A stretch of DNA of 57,415 nt from Candidatus Acidiferrales bacterium. Its GTDB lineage: Bacteria; Acidobacteriota; Terriglobia; Acidiferrales; UBA7541. Both the position numbers and the translations under genes were made by a program. This document shows, one piece after another, positions 27,184 through 36,162 of the stretch (its first letter is position 1; the number at the start of each line of letters is the position of its first letter). The DNA lies in the NCBI GenBank assembly GCA_030037335.1, contig JASHRN010000237.1:1-57415 (forward strand), given 5' to 3'. Under the pieces are notes generated by a model. That model was given only the letters and a program-made list of their open reading frames with translations, had not been told where the DNA came from and did no database searches.

Positions 27184-28743
27184 ATGACTCCTGAGCGACG
27201 CATTCATGGGCGGCGGATTTTGTATTCGCCGGAGTATCTGGATATAGGCGCCGATAACGGCGGAGTCGTGGTGAATCTCAGCGAAGGGGGCCTTGGATTT
27301 CAGACCGTCAACCCGGTTACTCCAGATTCGCACCTGCCTATCTCTTTCTCGCTCGCCGTTGGCTACCGTATTGACGTCAAAGCGCGCGTCGTTTGGGTCA
27401 ACAACGACGGAAAAATTGGAGGCGCCGCTTTTAACAAGTTATCGAAGGATTCTCAAAGCCTGATTCGCGAATGGATGGCGAAACAGCAGTCAGAAGAAGG
27501 GATTGATCATGAGGATCTAGGGCCGGACGCGGCCGCTCAAATCGAAACCGGCATGACCGCAGACGCGCCGCAGATAAAAGTCGCGCAACCTGTGCCAGAG
27601 GGCGTAACTCAGGCGAGCAAATCCTTCGCAAACGAACCCGCGGCTTCAGGAATTGAGGAAACAGAGGTCCGCGACGGAGTTGTGCCGCCCACATACGCTC
27701 CAAAGCCCGCGGAAGCAAGGCCTACCAACCCAGTCGCAGCGGATTTTCAACGGCCAGCCGCGCCAGCTCCGCACTCGACTGAAAAAAAGCGTGAAGGGGA
27801 GAATGGCTCTTCCTTTTCGGTCATCCCATCCATTTCCGTATGGAGCAGAAAAGACCCATCACTTCCGACATCTCCCGCATCGCTTGGGCTGCAAAGGAAT
27901 GGCGCTCCATTATTTCCGCCGGGGCGAGACGAAAATATCTTTGCCCGCCCCTCCAGCGGGCTTGAGCCAGAAAGCGAACGAAAGGCTCCCGGAGCGCTGA
28001 TCGTGGTTGCGATAGTAATCGCAGTGGCGGCTCTCGGCGCATTTTACGTGCGAACGCATCGCCAGCCGATTGGGAACGCCATCGCGCGCATCGGGGACAG
28101 CATCGCCGGCAGTTCCGCCGCTAATCCCAGCGCTCCCGCCGCCGCAGCTCCCGTCAACAGTGCAAGCTCGCAGACGACGGCGCCTCTGAAGCCGAATTTG
28201 CCGCCCGTACAAAACTCTCCGGCAAAGACGCAAGGGCTTAATGCCGCACAATCAGCTTCAATCCCGGCTGCACCGAAGCAGGGCGCGAGTTCCTCGGCGA
28301 CCCCTGTGCCGCCCATTTCGGCAGGAGCCAACCACGCCTCCGCTACCGGACAATCCAGTGCGGCGAGCCCGAACAAAACCTTGGCCCAGACATCTGGCAA
28401 ACCTTCCTCAGTCCAGATTGCGCACAACGCTTCGAAAAACCAGAATGCGCCTGCAGCTCCCGCTTCGTCATTGCTCGCAGCACAATCGGAATATCAACGC
28501 GCCGAACAATACCTGAATGGCACGGGAGTGACACAGGACTACGCGCAAGCAGCGGAGTTGTTCTGGCGCTCGCTCGAAGCCGGATACACCGACGCAGCTC
28601 TTCCGCTGGCCAACCTCTACCTCGAAGGCAATGGCGTTTCCCACAGTTGCGCGCAAGCTCGTATTCTTCTGGATGCCGCCGCGCAAAAGAACAACGCGCA
28701 GGCTATACACCAGCTTGCGCAACTCCCCGACGACTGCCAATAA
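27184..28743 (+). CDS. PilZ-domain protein with one TM and C-terminal Sel1-like repeats
   Basis: RRIHGRRILYSPEYLDIGADNGGVVVNLSEGGLGFQ (PilZ RxxxR..NLSxGG), TM IVVAIVIAVAALGAFYV, YLNGTGVTQDYAQAAELFWRSLEAGYTDAALPLANLYLEGNGV (Sel1). Confidence 0.85.
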   Translation: MTPERRIHGRRILYSPEYLDIGADNGGVVVNLSEGGLGFQTVNPVTPDSHLPISFSLAVGYRIDVKARVVWVNNDGKIGGAAFNKLSKDSQSLIREWMAKQQSEEGIDHEDLGPDAAAQIETGMTADAPQIKVAQPVPEGVTQASKSFANEPAASGIEETEVRDGVVPPTYAPKPAEARPTNPVAADFQRPAAPAPHSTEKKREGENGSSFSVIPSISVWSRKDPSLPTSPASLGLQRNGAPLFPPGRDENIFARPSSGLEPESERKAPGALIVVAIVIAVAALGAFYVRTHRQPIGNAIARIGDSIAGSSAANPSAPAAAAPVNSASSQTTAPLKPNLPPVQNSPAKTQGLNAAQSASIPAAPKQGASSSATPVPPISAGANHASATGQSSAASPNKTLAQTSGKPSSVQIAHNASKNQNAPAAPASSLLAAQSEYQRAEQYLNGTGVTQDYAQAAELFWRSLEAGYTDAALPLANLYLEGNGVSHSCAQARILLDAAAQKNNAQAIHQLAQLPDDCQ

Positions 28744-28884
28744 AGGGCTCATTAGGAACTTCCTCGATGTAATTTTGGACAAACCCGAGTCATTTTCCGA
28801 TGCCGCCGCGCGCAGCGACATGAGAGTATTTTTCGGACAAGTCTCTCGCAACATTCCAGCACAACTTAGGCGGCGGGACCTGCA

Positions 28885-30756
28885 ATGAAACGTAAGAAAC
28901 TGGGCGAGGTGCTCCGGGAACGTGGAAAAATATCTCCTGAGGATTTGCTCCGCGCCATAGAAGAGCAGCAAGGCAAGGTCATTCACCTGGGCGAGCTGAT
29001 GCTCGAACGCGGTCTGGTGGCAAAAAATGATCTCGTGGATGCGCTTGCCGAAGTCAGCCGCATTCCTTACATCGATGCGATTGCCGCGCAAATCGCCCCC
29101 GAAGCGCTGAAGCTCATTCCCGCAAGTGTGGCCCTGCGATTCTGCGTTATGCCCGTGAATTTCGAAGGCAACCGCCTCGTGGTCTCGATGGCCGAACCGC
29201 AGAACCTTCACGCCATCGATGAACTTCGTTTTCTCTCCGGCACGGACATTGTTCCGCGCATTGGATTCCGCTCCGAAATTAAAGAGGCTATACGGAAGTG
29301 GTATCACCTGGAATCCGCTGAAAACGGAGAAGAGAAGCTGCCGTCGATCGAGGACGCCTCTCTGGAAGCGATGGAATTTGTTTCCACCAGCTCCCTGCAA
29401 AGAAATATCGACGCGATGAAGGAAATGCAGGCCGAGCTGATGCACAAGAGCACTCCGGCAATGCGCGTCGTGTCGCAGACGATCTCCGCAGCTGTTTCAA
29501 AGCAGGCCAGCGATATTCACATCGAGCCGCAATCGGGCGACACAGCCGTCCGCATTCGAGTGGACGGGATGCTCCGCGATTTGATTCGCGTGCCGCGTTC
29601 CCTGCAAAGCTCTGTCGTCTCTCGCATCAAGATTCTGGCGGATATGGACATTTCCGAGCGCCGCGCCCCGCAGGATGGCCGCTTCATGGTGAAGTTCGGC
29701 GGCGGCAAAATCGACTTGCGCGTTTCCACTCTGCCTACGCAGCACGGCGAAAAAGTCGTTATGCGCTTGCTGCAAACCGACGCGCCCATGCAGCAGTTCG
29801 AGAGCCTCGGACTTACGCCGGAAGTGGCCGCGGATATGCGCCGCATCATCGCCTTGCCTCAGGGAATGCTGCTGGTGACAGGCCCGACGGGCTCGGGCAA
29901 GAGCACGACTCTCTACTCGGCGCTAAGCGCATTGCGCAAACCCACTGTGAACATCATCACCGTGGAGGACCCCGTCGAGTACGCCTTGCAGGGCATCAGT
30001 CAGGTTCAGGTGAACAACAAGGCCGGTCTGACCTTCGCGAATTGTCTGCGCTCAATCCTGCGGCAAGACCCCAACGTCATCATGGTCGGCGAAATTCGCG
30101 ACAAGGAAACCGCGGAGATTGCTCTCAAGGCCACGCAGACTGGCCATTTTGTGCTTTCCACTCTGCATACCAATGACAGCATCGCCGCTGTCAGCCGCTT
30201 GCTCGATCTCGGCGTGCCGGCGTTCATGATCGCCGCTTCCGTTTCCGGAATTATCGCGCAGAGGCTGGTGCGCAGGCTCTGCGCCTGCAAGGGACAAATG
30301 GCAGCCAGTCCCGCCTATCGTGCACGGCTGCTTGAGGCGGGCATGAGCGAATTGCCGGAGTCGCAGCTTGTGCCGGTTGGCTGCGACGCATGCGACGGAA
30401 CCGGCTACAAAGGCCGCGTCGGCGTCTACGAGATGTTGCTTTTCAACGATGCCGTTCGCGCGGCGGTGCGCGATGGCGCCCGAAATGACGAAATGCGCGC
30501 CATGGCGCGCGCCGCCGGAATGAAGTTAATGCAAGAATACGCATTGGAGAGAGTGAAGGAAGGGCTCACGACAATTGAGGAAGTGTCTCGCGTGATTCCG
30601 TTCGAGCACATCCCATCCGTGCTCTGCGGGCAATGCCATCGCGAACTGCAACCCTCCTTTGTCTACTGCCCCTATTGCGGCTTTGCTCGCGATGCGCTTG
30701 AGATAGTCGGTGCAAAGAAATCGGACTCCAGAAGAGAAGGGACGGCCCGTCAATGA
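28885..30756 (+). CDS. GspE/PilB-type secretion/pilus ATPase with C-terminal zinc ribbon
   Basis: N-terminal GspE_N; GPTGSGKSTT Walker A; HIEPQSGDTAVRIRVDGML; GEIRDKETAEIAL; VGCDACDGTGYKGRVGVYE; C-terminal CGQCHRELQPSFVYCPYCGFAR. Confidence 0.9.
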   Translation: MKRKKLGEVLRERGKISPEDLLRAIEEQQGKVIHLGELMLERGLVAKNDLVDALAEVSRIPYIDAIAAQIAPEALKLIPASVALRFCVMPVNFEGNRLVVSMAEPQNLHAIDELRFLSGTDIVPRIGFRSEIKEAIRKWYHLESAENGEEKLPSIEDASLEAMEFVSTSSLQRNIDAMKEMQAELMHKSTPAMRVVSQTISAAVSKQASDIHIEPQSGDTAVRIRVDGMLRDLIRVPRSLQSSVVSRIKILADMDISERRAPQDGRFMVKFGGGKIDLRVSTLPTQHGEKVVMRLLQTDAPMQQFESLGLTPEVAADMRRIIALPQGMLLVTGPTGSGKSTTLYSALSALRKPTVNIITVEDPVEYALQGISQVQVNNKAGLTFANCLRSILRQDPNVIMVGEIRDKETAEIALKATQTGHFVLSTLHTNDSIAAVSRLLDLGVPAFMIAASVSGIIAQRLVRRLCACKGQMAASPAYRARLLEAGMSELPESQLVPVGCDACDGTGYKGRVGVYEMLLFNDAVRAAVRDGARNDEMRAMARAAGMKLMQEYALERVKEGLTTIEEVSRVIPFEHIPSVLCGQCHRELQPSFVYCPYCGFARDALEIVGAKKSDSRREGTARQ

Positions 30757-31208
30757 AGCAGCGCAAGACGAAATCTCTGAAAACGCAGCGGGAGTGGGCT
30801 GCAAACCGAAGCACCGAACGCTATTCGAGCCTTCGCGATCTTCACGTGAGCTATGAAGGCCACGGCGACACGATCATAACGCGCCTGCCGGATATTTCCA
30901 CGAAGGGCATGTTCATCAATACTGCCAGGACTTTTCCAGAGGGCGCCGTCCTTAACGTCCGTTTTCGACTGGCCCGCACGGGCGCCGACGTACAATCGCG
31001 CTGCGAAGTCCGTTACTGCTTGGAGGGCGTCGGCATTGGAGTCGAATTCATCGAGATTCCTCCCGAAGCGGCTGCTGCGATTGAGAGAGAGCTGCGCCCA
31101 GGCACGCATCGAGCTACCAACAATAGCCAACGGCACGCTTCGAGCCGCCAACGCGCCAAGAGAGCTGGGAAATCGCGGAAGACGACCCGCAAACGGCACA
31201 GACCGTAG
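30753..31208 (+). CDS. PilZ-domain protein
   Basis: RYSSLRDLHVSYEGHGDTIITRLPDISTKGMFINTARTFPEGAVLNVRFRLARTGADVQSRCEVRYCLEGVGIGVEFIEI; ATGA overlap with the upstream ATPase gene. Confidence 0.8.
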   Translation: MKQRKTKSLKTQREWAANRSTERYSSLRDLHVSYEGHGDTIITRLPDISTKGMFINTARTFPEGAVLNVRFRLARTGADVQSRCEVRYCLEGVGIGVEFIEIPPEAAAAIERELRPGTHRATNNSQRHASSRQRAKRAGKSRKTTRKRHRP

Positions 31209-31371
31209 CCCGCACTAATCGTGGCTGTCCATCCGGACAGGTCATCCTTGCGAAACGGAAAAAGAGTGCATTATTGCACCCGCCCGCGCCACGACCCACA
31301 ATCGGTTTGTAGACGTTCGTCGTACGCGCCGACCTGTGCTCCGGCGCTCACTCAAAAAACGAGGGTAGTTT

Positions 31372-31890
31372 ATGGCCCCAACGTCCAAAACTATTTTGCC
31401 TATTGAAGCAAACGCATCCAATGCCGAGCGCCGTAGTGCTGTCCGCTATCAATTGACCGTATCCGCGGAGGTCGTTGAACTCAAGTCAGGAACTCGCTTT
31501 TCGACTCGCACGACGGACTTGGGCCCCGGCGGCTGCTTCGTCGACACGCTCATGCCGCTGCCCGTCGGTTCCGACGTTAACATCCGGCTCCACAAAGACA
31601 ACATCAGCATCGAGGCCACTGGCACAGTCACTTTTTCCCAGGCCGGCCTTGGAATGGGAATCGCCTTTGGCGAAATGCCTCCTGAGCGGCAGACAGCCTT
31701 CGAGGCATGGCTGGCGGAATTGACCATGGTCCGCCCCGCGAGCTTTGAAACTCACGGTGCTGCTCCACGCGTCGCCCGTAGCAAAGAGAGAGGATCTGGT
31801 CTCACCCAGCGCCTCATCCGCCTGCTGGTGAAGCGCAATTTGATCACCGAAGCGGAAGCAGTCGCCCTCCTCGAAGATCCGCTGCTCTAG
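31372..31890 (+). CDS. PilZ-domain protein
   Basis: ERRSAVRYQLTVSAEVVELKSGTRFSTRTTDLGPGGCFVDTLMPLPVGSDVNIRLHKDNISIEATGTVTFSQAGLGMGIAF. Confidence 0.85.
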   Translation: MAPTSKTILPIEANASNAERRSAVRYQLTVSAEVVELKSGTRFSTRTTDLGPGGCFVDTLMPLPVGSDVNIRLHKDNISIEATGTVTFSQAGLGMGIAFGEMPPERQTAFEAWLAELTMVRPASFETHGAAPRVARSKERGSGLTQRLIRLLVKRNLITEAEAVALLEDPLL

Positions 31891-32012
31891 CCGCACACCT
31901 CGACAGAACTTTCATCCGGCCGCACATTCGCGCGCTGAGCGCAGTGCCTTTTGCCAGCGCGCTCCTGTTGCGCGATGATCGTGAGTGACCTGCTGTTTCT
32001 TTTTCAGCCGTT

Positions 32013-32056
32013 GCGGGTGCGCCATCCTTTGCGCCCGCGCTACTCCACGAGTCGCG
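32013..32056 (+). repeat. 44-nt double-hairpin repeat, left copy flanking the methyltransferase
   Basis: GCGGGTGCGCCATCCTTTGCGCCCGCGCTACTCCACGAGTCGCG; 3' 27 nt match 33948-33974 at 24/27 positions. Confidence 0.75.
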
Positions 32057-32066
32057 TTTCCGCCCG

Positions 32067-32094
32067 CTGTCATCCTGAGCGCAGCGAAGGATCT
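32067..32094 (+). repeat. Dispersed repeat CTGTCATCCTGAGCGCAGCGAAGGATCT
   Basis: Known-type intergenic palindromic repeat; a partial second unit (TTGTCATTCCGAGCGAG) follows near 32112. Confidence 0.7.
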
Positions 32095-32280
32095 CGCCTC
32101 GACGCCTCTGTCTTGTCATTCCGAGCGAGTCCCGATGTCCCTTCCTCTTCCGCGGCCCCCCCGCGCACGCAGTGCGCGCGCAAGGTACCCGTTTCTAACT
32201 CGTCACTCGGCACTAGCCACTCGCCACTGCTTTTTGTATGATTCCGCGCGGTATCCACTTGTGGTGCGCGACGTCGAACC

Positions 32281-33934
32281 ATGAACCAACTTTATTACGG
32301 CGACAATCTCGACGTTCTCCGCCGCTACATCAAGGACGAATCCGTCGACCTCGTCTATCTCGACCCTCCTTTCAAAAGCAATCAGGACTACAACGTCCTC
32401 TTCGCCGAAAAAGACGGCACCGGAGCCGCCGCACAATTCAAAGCCTTCGAAGACACCTGGGAATGGAACCAGCTTTCCGCCGCCATGTACGAGGAAATCG
32501 TCGAGCGCGGCGGCCGCGTCTCCGACGTAATGCAAGCCTTCCGCCGCTTCCTCGGCACCAACGACATGCTCGCCTACCTCACAATGATGGCTCCCCGCCT
32601 CGTCGAACTTCATCGCGCCCTCAAATCCACCGGCAGCATTTATCTCCATTGCGATCCCACCGCCAGCCATTACTTGAAGCTCCTTATGGACGCGGTGTTC
32701 GGTCCCGTAAATTATCGAAACGAGATATCGTGGCTGCGCTCGCAACCAAAGAGCCATACCACCGTTAATTTTCCCAACTGCCGCGACATTCTGCTTCGAT
32801 ACTCGAAGGGTGACAGACCCAAATTCTTCAAGGTCTACAGCGAGTACGACGAAGCATATTTGAAGAAATTCTATAGATTCGTCGACGAAAAAGGTCGCCG
32901 CTACAGGCTCGGAGACTTGACGAACCCTAATAAAAACAGGCCGAACCTCACATATGAGTTCCTGGGCGTTCTCCGAGTGTGGCGTTGGACGAGGGACAGG
33001 GATGGAGAAAGCTTGGCGCGACGGACTAGTCTATCAGTCGAAAATGGGGGCTGTTCCCCAACTGAAGCGGTATCTTGACAAGATGAAGGGTCAGCCACTG
33101 AGCGACAATTGGGACGACATAGAGCATTTACATGGGTCCAACTTGGAAGGCCTCGGCTATCCGACACAAAAGCCGGAAGCATTGCTGGAGCGAATTCTCA
33201 AGTCGAGCAGCGAGGAAGGAGAGACGGTCCTCGACCCGTTCTGCGGCTGTGGCACATCCATCGCTGTCGCTCAGCGCCTAAATCGCAAATGGATTGGCAT
33301 CGACATAACCCATCTTGCCATCGGCCTCATCAAGAGCCGCCTTCGCGACGCATTCGGCGAAGCCGTCAAGGAAACCTACAAAGTCATCGGCGAGCCGACC
33401 GCGCTTCCCGACGCCGAAGAACTCGCCAAAGAGGACCCCTATCAATTTCAGTGGTGGGCGCTCGGCCTTGTCGGCGCGCGCCGTGCCGAGCAGCGCAAGG
33501 GCAGCGACCAGGGGATCGACGGGCGCCTCTATTTCCACGACGAAGGCGAAGGCGGCTCAACCAAGCAAATCATCTTGTCCGTGAAATCTGGACACGTTAA
33601 CGTGGCGCAAGTCCGCGACCTGCGCGGCTTCATCGAACGCGAAAAGGCCGAAATCGGCGTCCTCATTACTCTCGAAGACGCAACGAAACCTATGCGCACC
33701 GAAGCTGCCGCCGCGGGATTCTACAAGTCCCTTTATGGGCAGGATAAATATCCAAAGCTGCAAATCCTCACCGTCGCCGAACTCCTCGGCGGCAAGAGCA
33801 TCGCCTATCCTCAGCACAGCCATAACGTCACCTTCAAACGCGCCCCTCGCGCCGAAACTCCTCAAGCCGAACAACTCACCCTCGCCCCGAGTGACGAGAC
33901 CGCCAAGCCGCGAAAACCCCGCAAGCATTCGTAG
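32281..33934 (+). pseudogene. Beta-class DNA methyltransferase with probable Mrr-like nuclease C-terminus, interrupted by a 1-nt frameshift near 33001
   Basis: Frame of 32281: LVYLDPPFKSNQDYN...LTYEFLGVLRVWRWTRDR; continues in the 32954 frame as MEKAWRDGLVYQSKMGAVPQLKRYLDKMKG...LDPFCGCGTSIAVAQ...GIDGRLYFHDEGEGGSTKQIILSVKSGHV. One extra G resolves the two ORFs. Confidence 0.85.
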
Positions 33935-33974
33935 GGGCGCTGCTTGCTGCGCCCGCGCGACTCTCCGAGTCGCG
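33931..33974 (+). repeat. 44-nt double-hairpin repeat, right copy flanking the methyltransferase
   Basis: GTAGGGGCGCTGCTTGCTGCGCCCGCGCGACTCTCCGAGTCGCG; hairpins GGGCGC..GCGCCC and GCGCGACTC-TCC-GAGTCGCGC. Confidence 0.75.
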
Positions 33975-34034
33975 CCGCCACAAGACCGCGTAAGCCTAAG
34001 AAACATCGCCAGATCGCGCCGGACCAGAAATTCC

Positions 34035-34128
34035 TTGACAATGTATTTATAAAATGGTACACATATCAGTGCGCGCCTGAAAACTTCAGGCTGCGACAAG
34101 CCGCCGCTTCGGCGGCTTTCGTATTTTA
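34035..34128 (+). ncRNA. Candidate small RNA with promoter-like box and intrinsic terminator
   Basis: TTGACA (34035-34040)-17 nt-TACACA; then hairpin CCTGAA-AAC-TTCAGG (34076-34090) and hairpin AAGCCGCC-GCTTC-GGCGGCTT (34098-34118) followed by T-rich TCGTATTTT; no ORF. Confidence 0.4.
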
Positions 34129-34143
34129 TGGGCGCGGGGGAGA

Positions 34144-34220
34144 TCCTAATCGCGGAAATATGGAAAATTAGAAATCGATGCAACTTACACAAAACAAACA
34201 CTCGAACTCATTTCTGATCG
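34144..34220 (+). repeat. TTCTAATCG/CACAAAACAAA intergenic element, copy B1
   Basis: TCCTAATCG..ATTAGAA(34167-34173)-N14-CACAAAACAAACA-N10-TTTCTGATCG(34211-34220). Confidence 0.8.
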
Positions 34221-34331
34221 CGGAAATTTCCGCTTTTAGAAAAATTAGCCGCCCACTTTCGGACGCCGACCGCAGCCTCACCGCCGCGCGGGTCTTTGCT
34301 CCTCACTCCGCACTGGCCACTCGTCACCGCA

Positions 34332-34409
34332 TTTCTAATCGACAGAGCTATGAAAAATTAGAACCTTACATAAGCCTAATGAAATCAGTAAAGCTCACCC
34401 TTCTAATCG
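34332..34409 (+). repeat. TTCTAATCG element, copy B2 (degenerate centre)
   Basis: TTTCTAATCGACAGAGCTATGAAAAATTAGAA...TTCTAATCGAC; same outer motifs as copy C but the CACAAAACAAAGG core is degraded. Confidence 0.7.
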
Positions 34410-34560
34410 ACACGAAAATGCACTTCATCCAAGGTGTTCTGTCCTCTTTCGGCACCGTTGAGCGCGCACCTGCTCACAAATGCCTGTCGCCTGCGTCTGA
34501 ACAATACGAAACGCTTTTGCGTATCATCATCGGCCCACTTTTCGAGAGAGGTGACACCGC

Positions 34561-35556
34561 ATGATAAAGAATCTGCAGTTCGCAGGGGCACTCCTCGCTC
34601 TGGCGCTGCTCGGCGCATTTGCAGTCGCGCCCGCGCAAGCCGCCATCGAAGGACATTTTGATCGTACCCTCACTGTAAACGGCCCCGTCGATTTGGACGT
34701 AACTACCGGCTCAGGAAACATTACGATTCATCCAGGCGATGCCGGCAAAGTGGAAATCCACGCAACAATTCGCGCGAACGACAACTGGCGCGAGAATGAT
34801 AAGGACGTCCAGTCTCGCGTGAATTATCTTGAACAGCATCCTCCTGTCGAGCAGGACGGCAACACCATCACCATTGGCCACGTCGAGGATCGCGATTTGC
34901 TGCGCGATATCTCCATCAGCTACGACATTGTTACGCCTGCGCAGACTCATCTCCATTCTGCCACCGGCTCCGGCAATCAAACTGTCGACGGACTCGCCGG
35001 CCCTGCCGAAACCTCCTCGGGTTCTGGCGACGTAAGGCTCAATCAGATTGGCTCGGACGTCCGCGCGACCACCGGCTCTGGCGAGATTACGATTTCCGGC
35101 GTGAAAGGCACTCTCAGGGCGAGTAGCGGCAGCGGCGATATTCGCGGCGACCAGATTTCCGGCGCAATTACCGCTTCCACCGGCTCGGGAGACGTCAGGC
35201 TCACGCAATCCGGCTCAGGCGATGTGGAAGTTTCCACCGGCTCGGGAAGCGTCGAGGCCAATGGTGTGAACGGCGCTGTGCGCATCGGAACCGGCAGCGG
35301 AAACATCAGCGCCCAGGGCACGCCTACTGGCGATTGGCGAATTCACACCGGTTCGGGAGACCTCACCGTCGAACTGCCGCAGCAAACCTCGTTTGAGCTG
35401 TACGCGCATACAAGCTCCGGCAGCATCGATTCGAAGTTCCCGATTACTGTGCAAGGAACCATCTCGCCTCGCGATCTTCACGGCCAAGTCGGAAATGGCG
35501 GGCCGCTCGTGGACCTTCGCACCAGTTCGGGCACGATTCACATCGAGTCTCGTTAG
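34561..35556 (+). CDS. DUF4097-type beta-strand-repeat secreted protein
   Basis: Signal peptide; repeated (S/T)TGSGxV units: TTGSGNITIHPG, SGSGDVRLNQIG, TTGSGEITISG, STGSGDVRLTQSG, STGSGSVEANG, GTGSGNISAQG, HTGSGDLTVEL. Confidence 0.85.
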   Translation: MIKNLQFAGALLALALLGAFAVAPAQAAIEGHFDRTLTVNGPVDLDVTTGSGNITIHPGDAGKVEIHATIRANDNWRENDKDVQSRVNYLEQHPPVEQDGNTITIGHVEDRDLLRDISISYDIVTPAQTHLHSATGSGNQTVDGLAGPAETSSGSGDVRLNQIGSDVRATTGSGEITISGVKGTLRASSGSGDIRGDQISGAITASTGSGDVRLTQSGSGDVEVSTGSGSVEANGVNGAVRIGTGSGNISAQGTPTGDWRIHTGSGDLTVELPQQTSFELYAHTSSGSIDSKFPITVQGTISPRDLHGQVGNGGPLVDLRTSSGTIHIESR

Positions 35557-35583
35557 CATCATCCCTCAAGGAAATTCCGCTCC

Positions 35584-35615
35584 AGGGCCCGGCCATCGTG
35601 CCGGCCCTTTTTTCC
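35584..35615 (+). terminator. Intrinsic terminator after the DUF4097-type gene
   Basis: AGGGCCCGGC-CATCGT-GCCGGCCCTTTTTT stem (one bulge) plus T-run. Confidence 0.85.
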
Positions 35616-35724
35616 GCCGAGCGCGTTTATCAGTTAAATACACGCTCCTTCCGTGCCCTTCCCTCCGCGATATAGTTGCACTGGTTCGCCCGGTCCCCTC
35701 GCCGGGCGGGAAAGGAATCCCACG

Positions 35725-36042
35725 ATGGCCCGCCCATGCCATGTGGCAGGATGTAACGAAGAAGTTTTGCCCTTTTTGGTGCGTGACGGTGTTTGCTTGA
35801 ATCACTTCGTCGAAATGGTGACTGAAAGAGCCGAGCTGATTCGCGGCTCTTGCATCCAGTCGCAGCCGATTGATCAAGAGACAATCGATTGGCTGCTCGG
35901 AGAGGCGCGTCACGTCGCGCAGGTGCTCTCCGCATCCGATCCAGGATGCCACGATGAGCAGGTCCTCGAACTGCTTTTGTGCCTTGCCAATTTGCAGGAC
36001 TACATCAAACATCACTCGGTAGCCGTCAAAGTCCCGAACTAA
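35725..36042 (+). CDS. Small Cys/His-containing protein, hypothetical
   Basis: MARPCHVAGCNEEVLPFLVRDGVCLNHFVEMVTERAELIRG...; ORF track start at 35653 is probably too far upstream. Confidence 0.6.
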   Translation: MARPCHVAGCNEEVLPFLVRDGVCLNHFVEMVTERAELIRGSCIQSQPIDQETIDWLLGEARHVAQVLSASDPGCHDEQVLELLLCLANLQDYIKHHSVAVKVPN

Positions 36043-36162
36043 AACGCGCGTGCCTTGAAGCGCGCTCGGCGTTCCAATCAAGCGTTAACTCTCTCGACGC
36101 TCCGTCTTGCTTTTCGAGATTTGGCGCTGCAATCTGAGCTTTCACGGATTTGACCGCCTCCC

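Noticed and set aside
34700-35400. Short-period repeats resembling a tandem or CRISPR-like array
   Set aside because: The repeated ACCGGCTC(G/C)GG units are codons for TGSG in the DUF4097-type protein; no spacer architecture.
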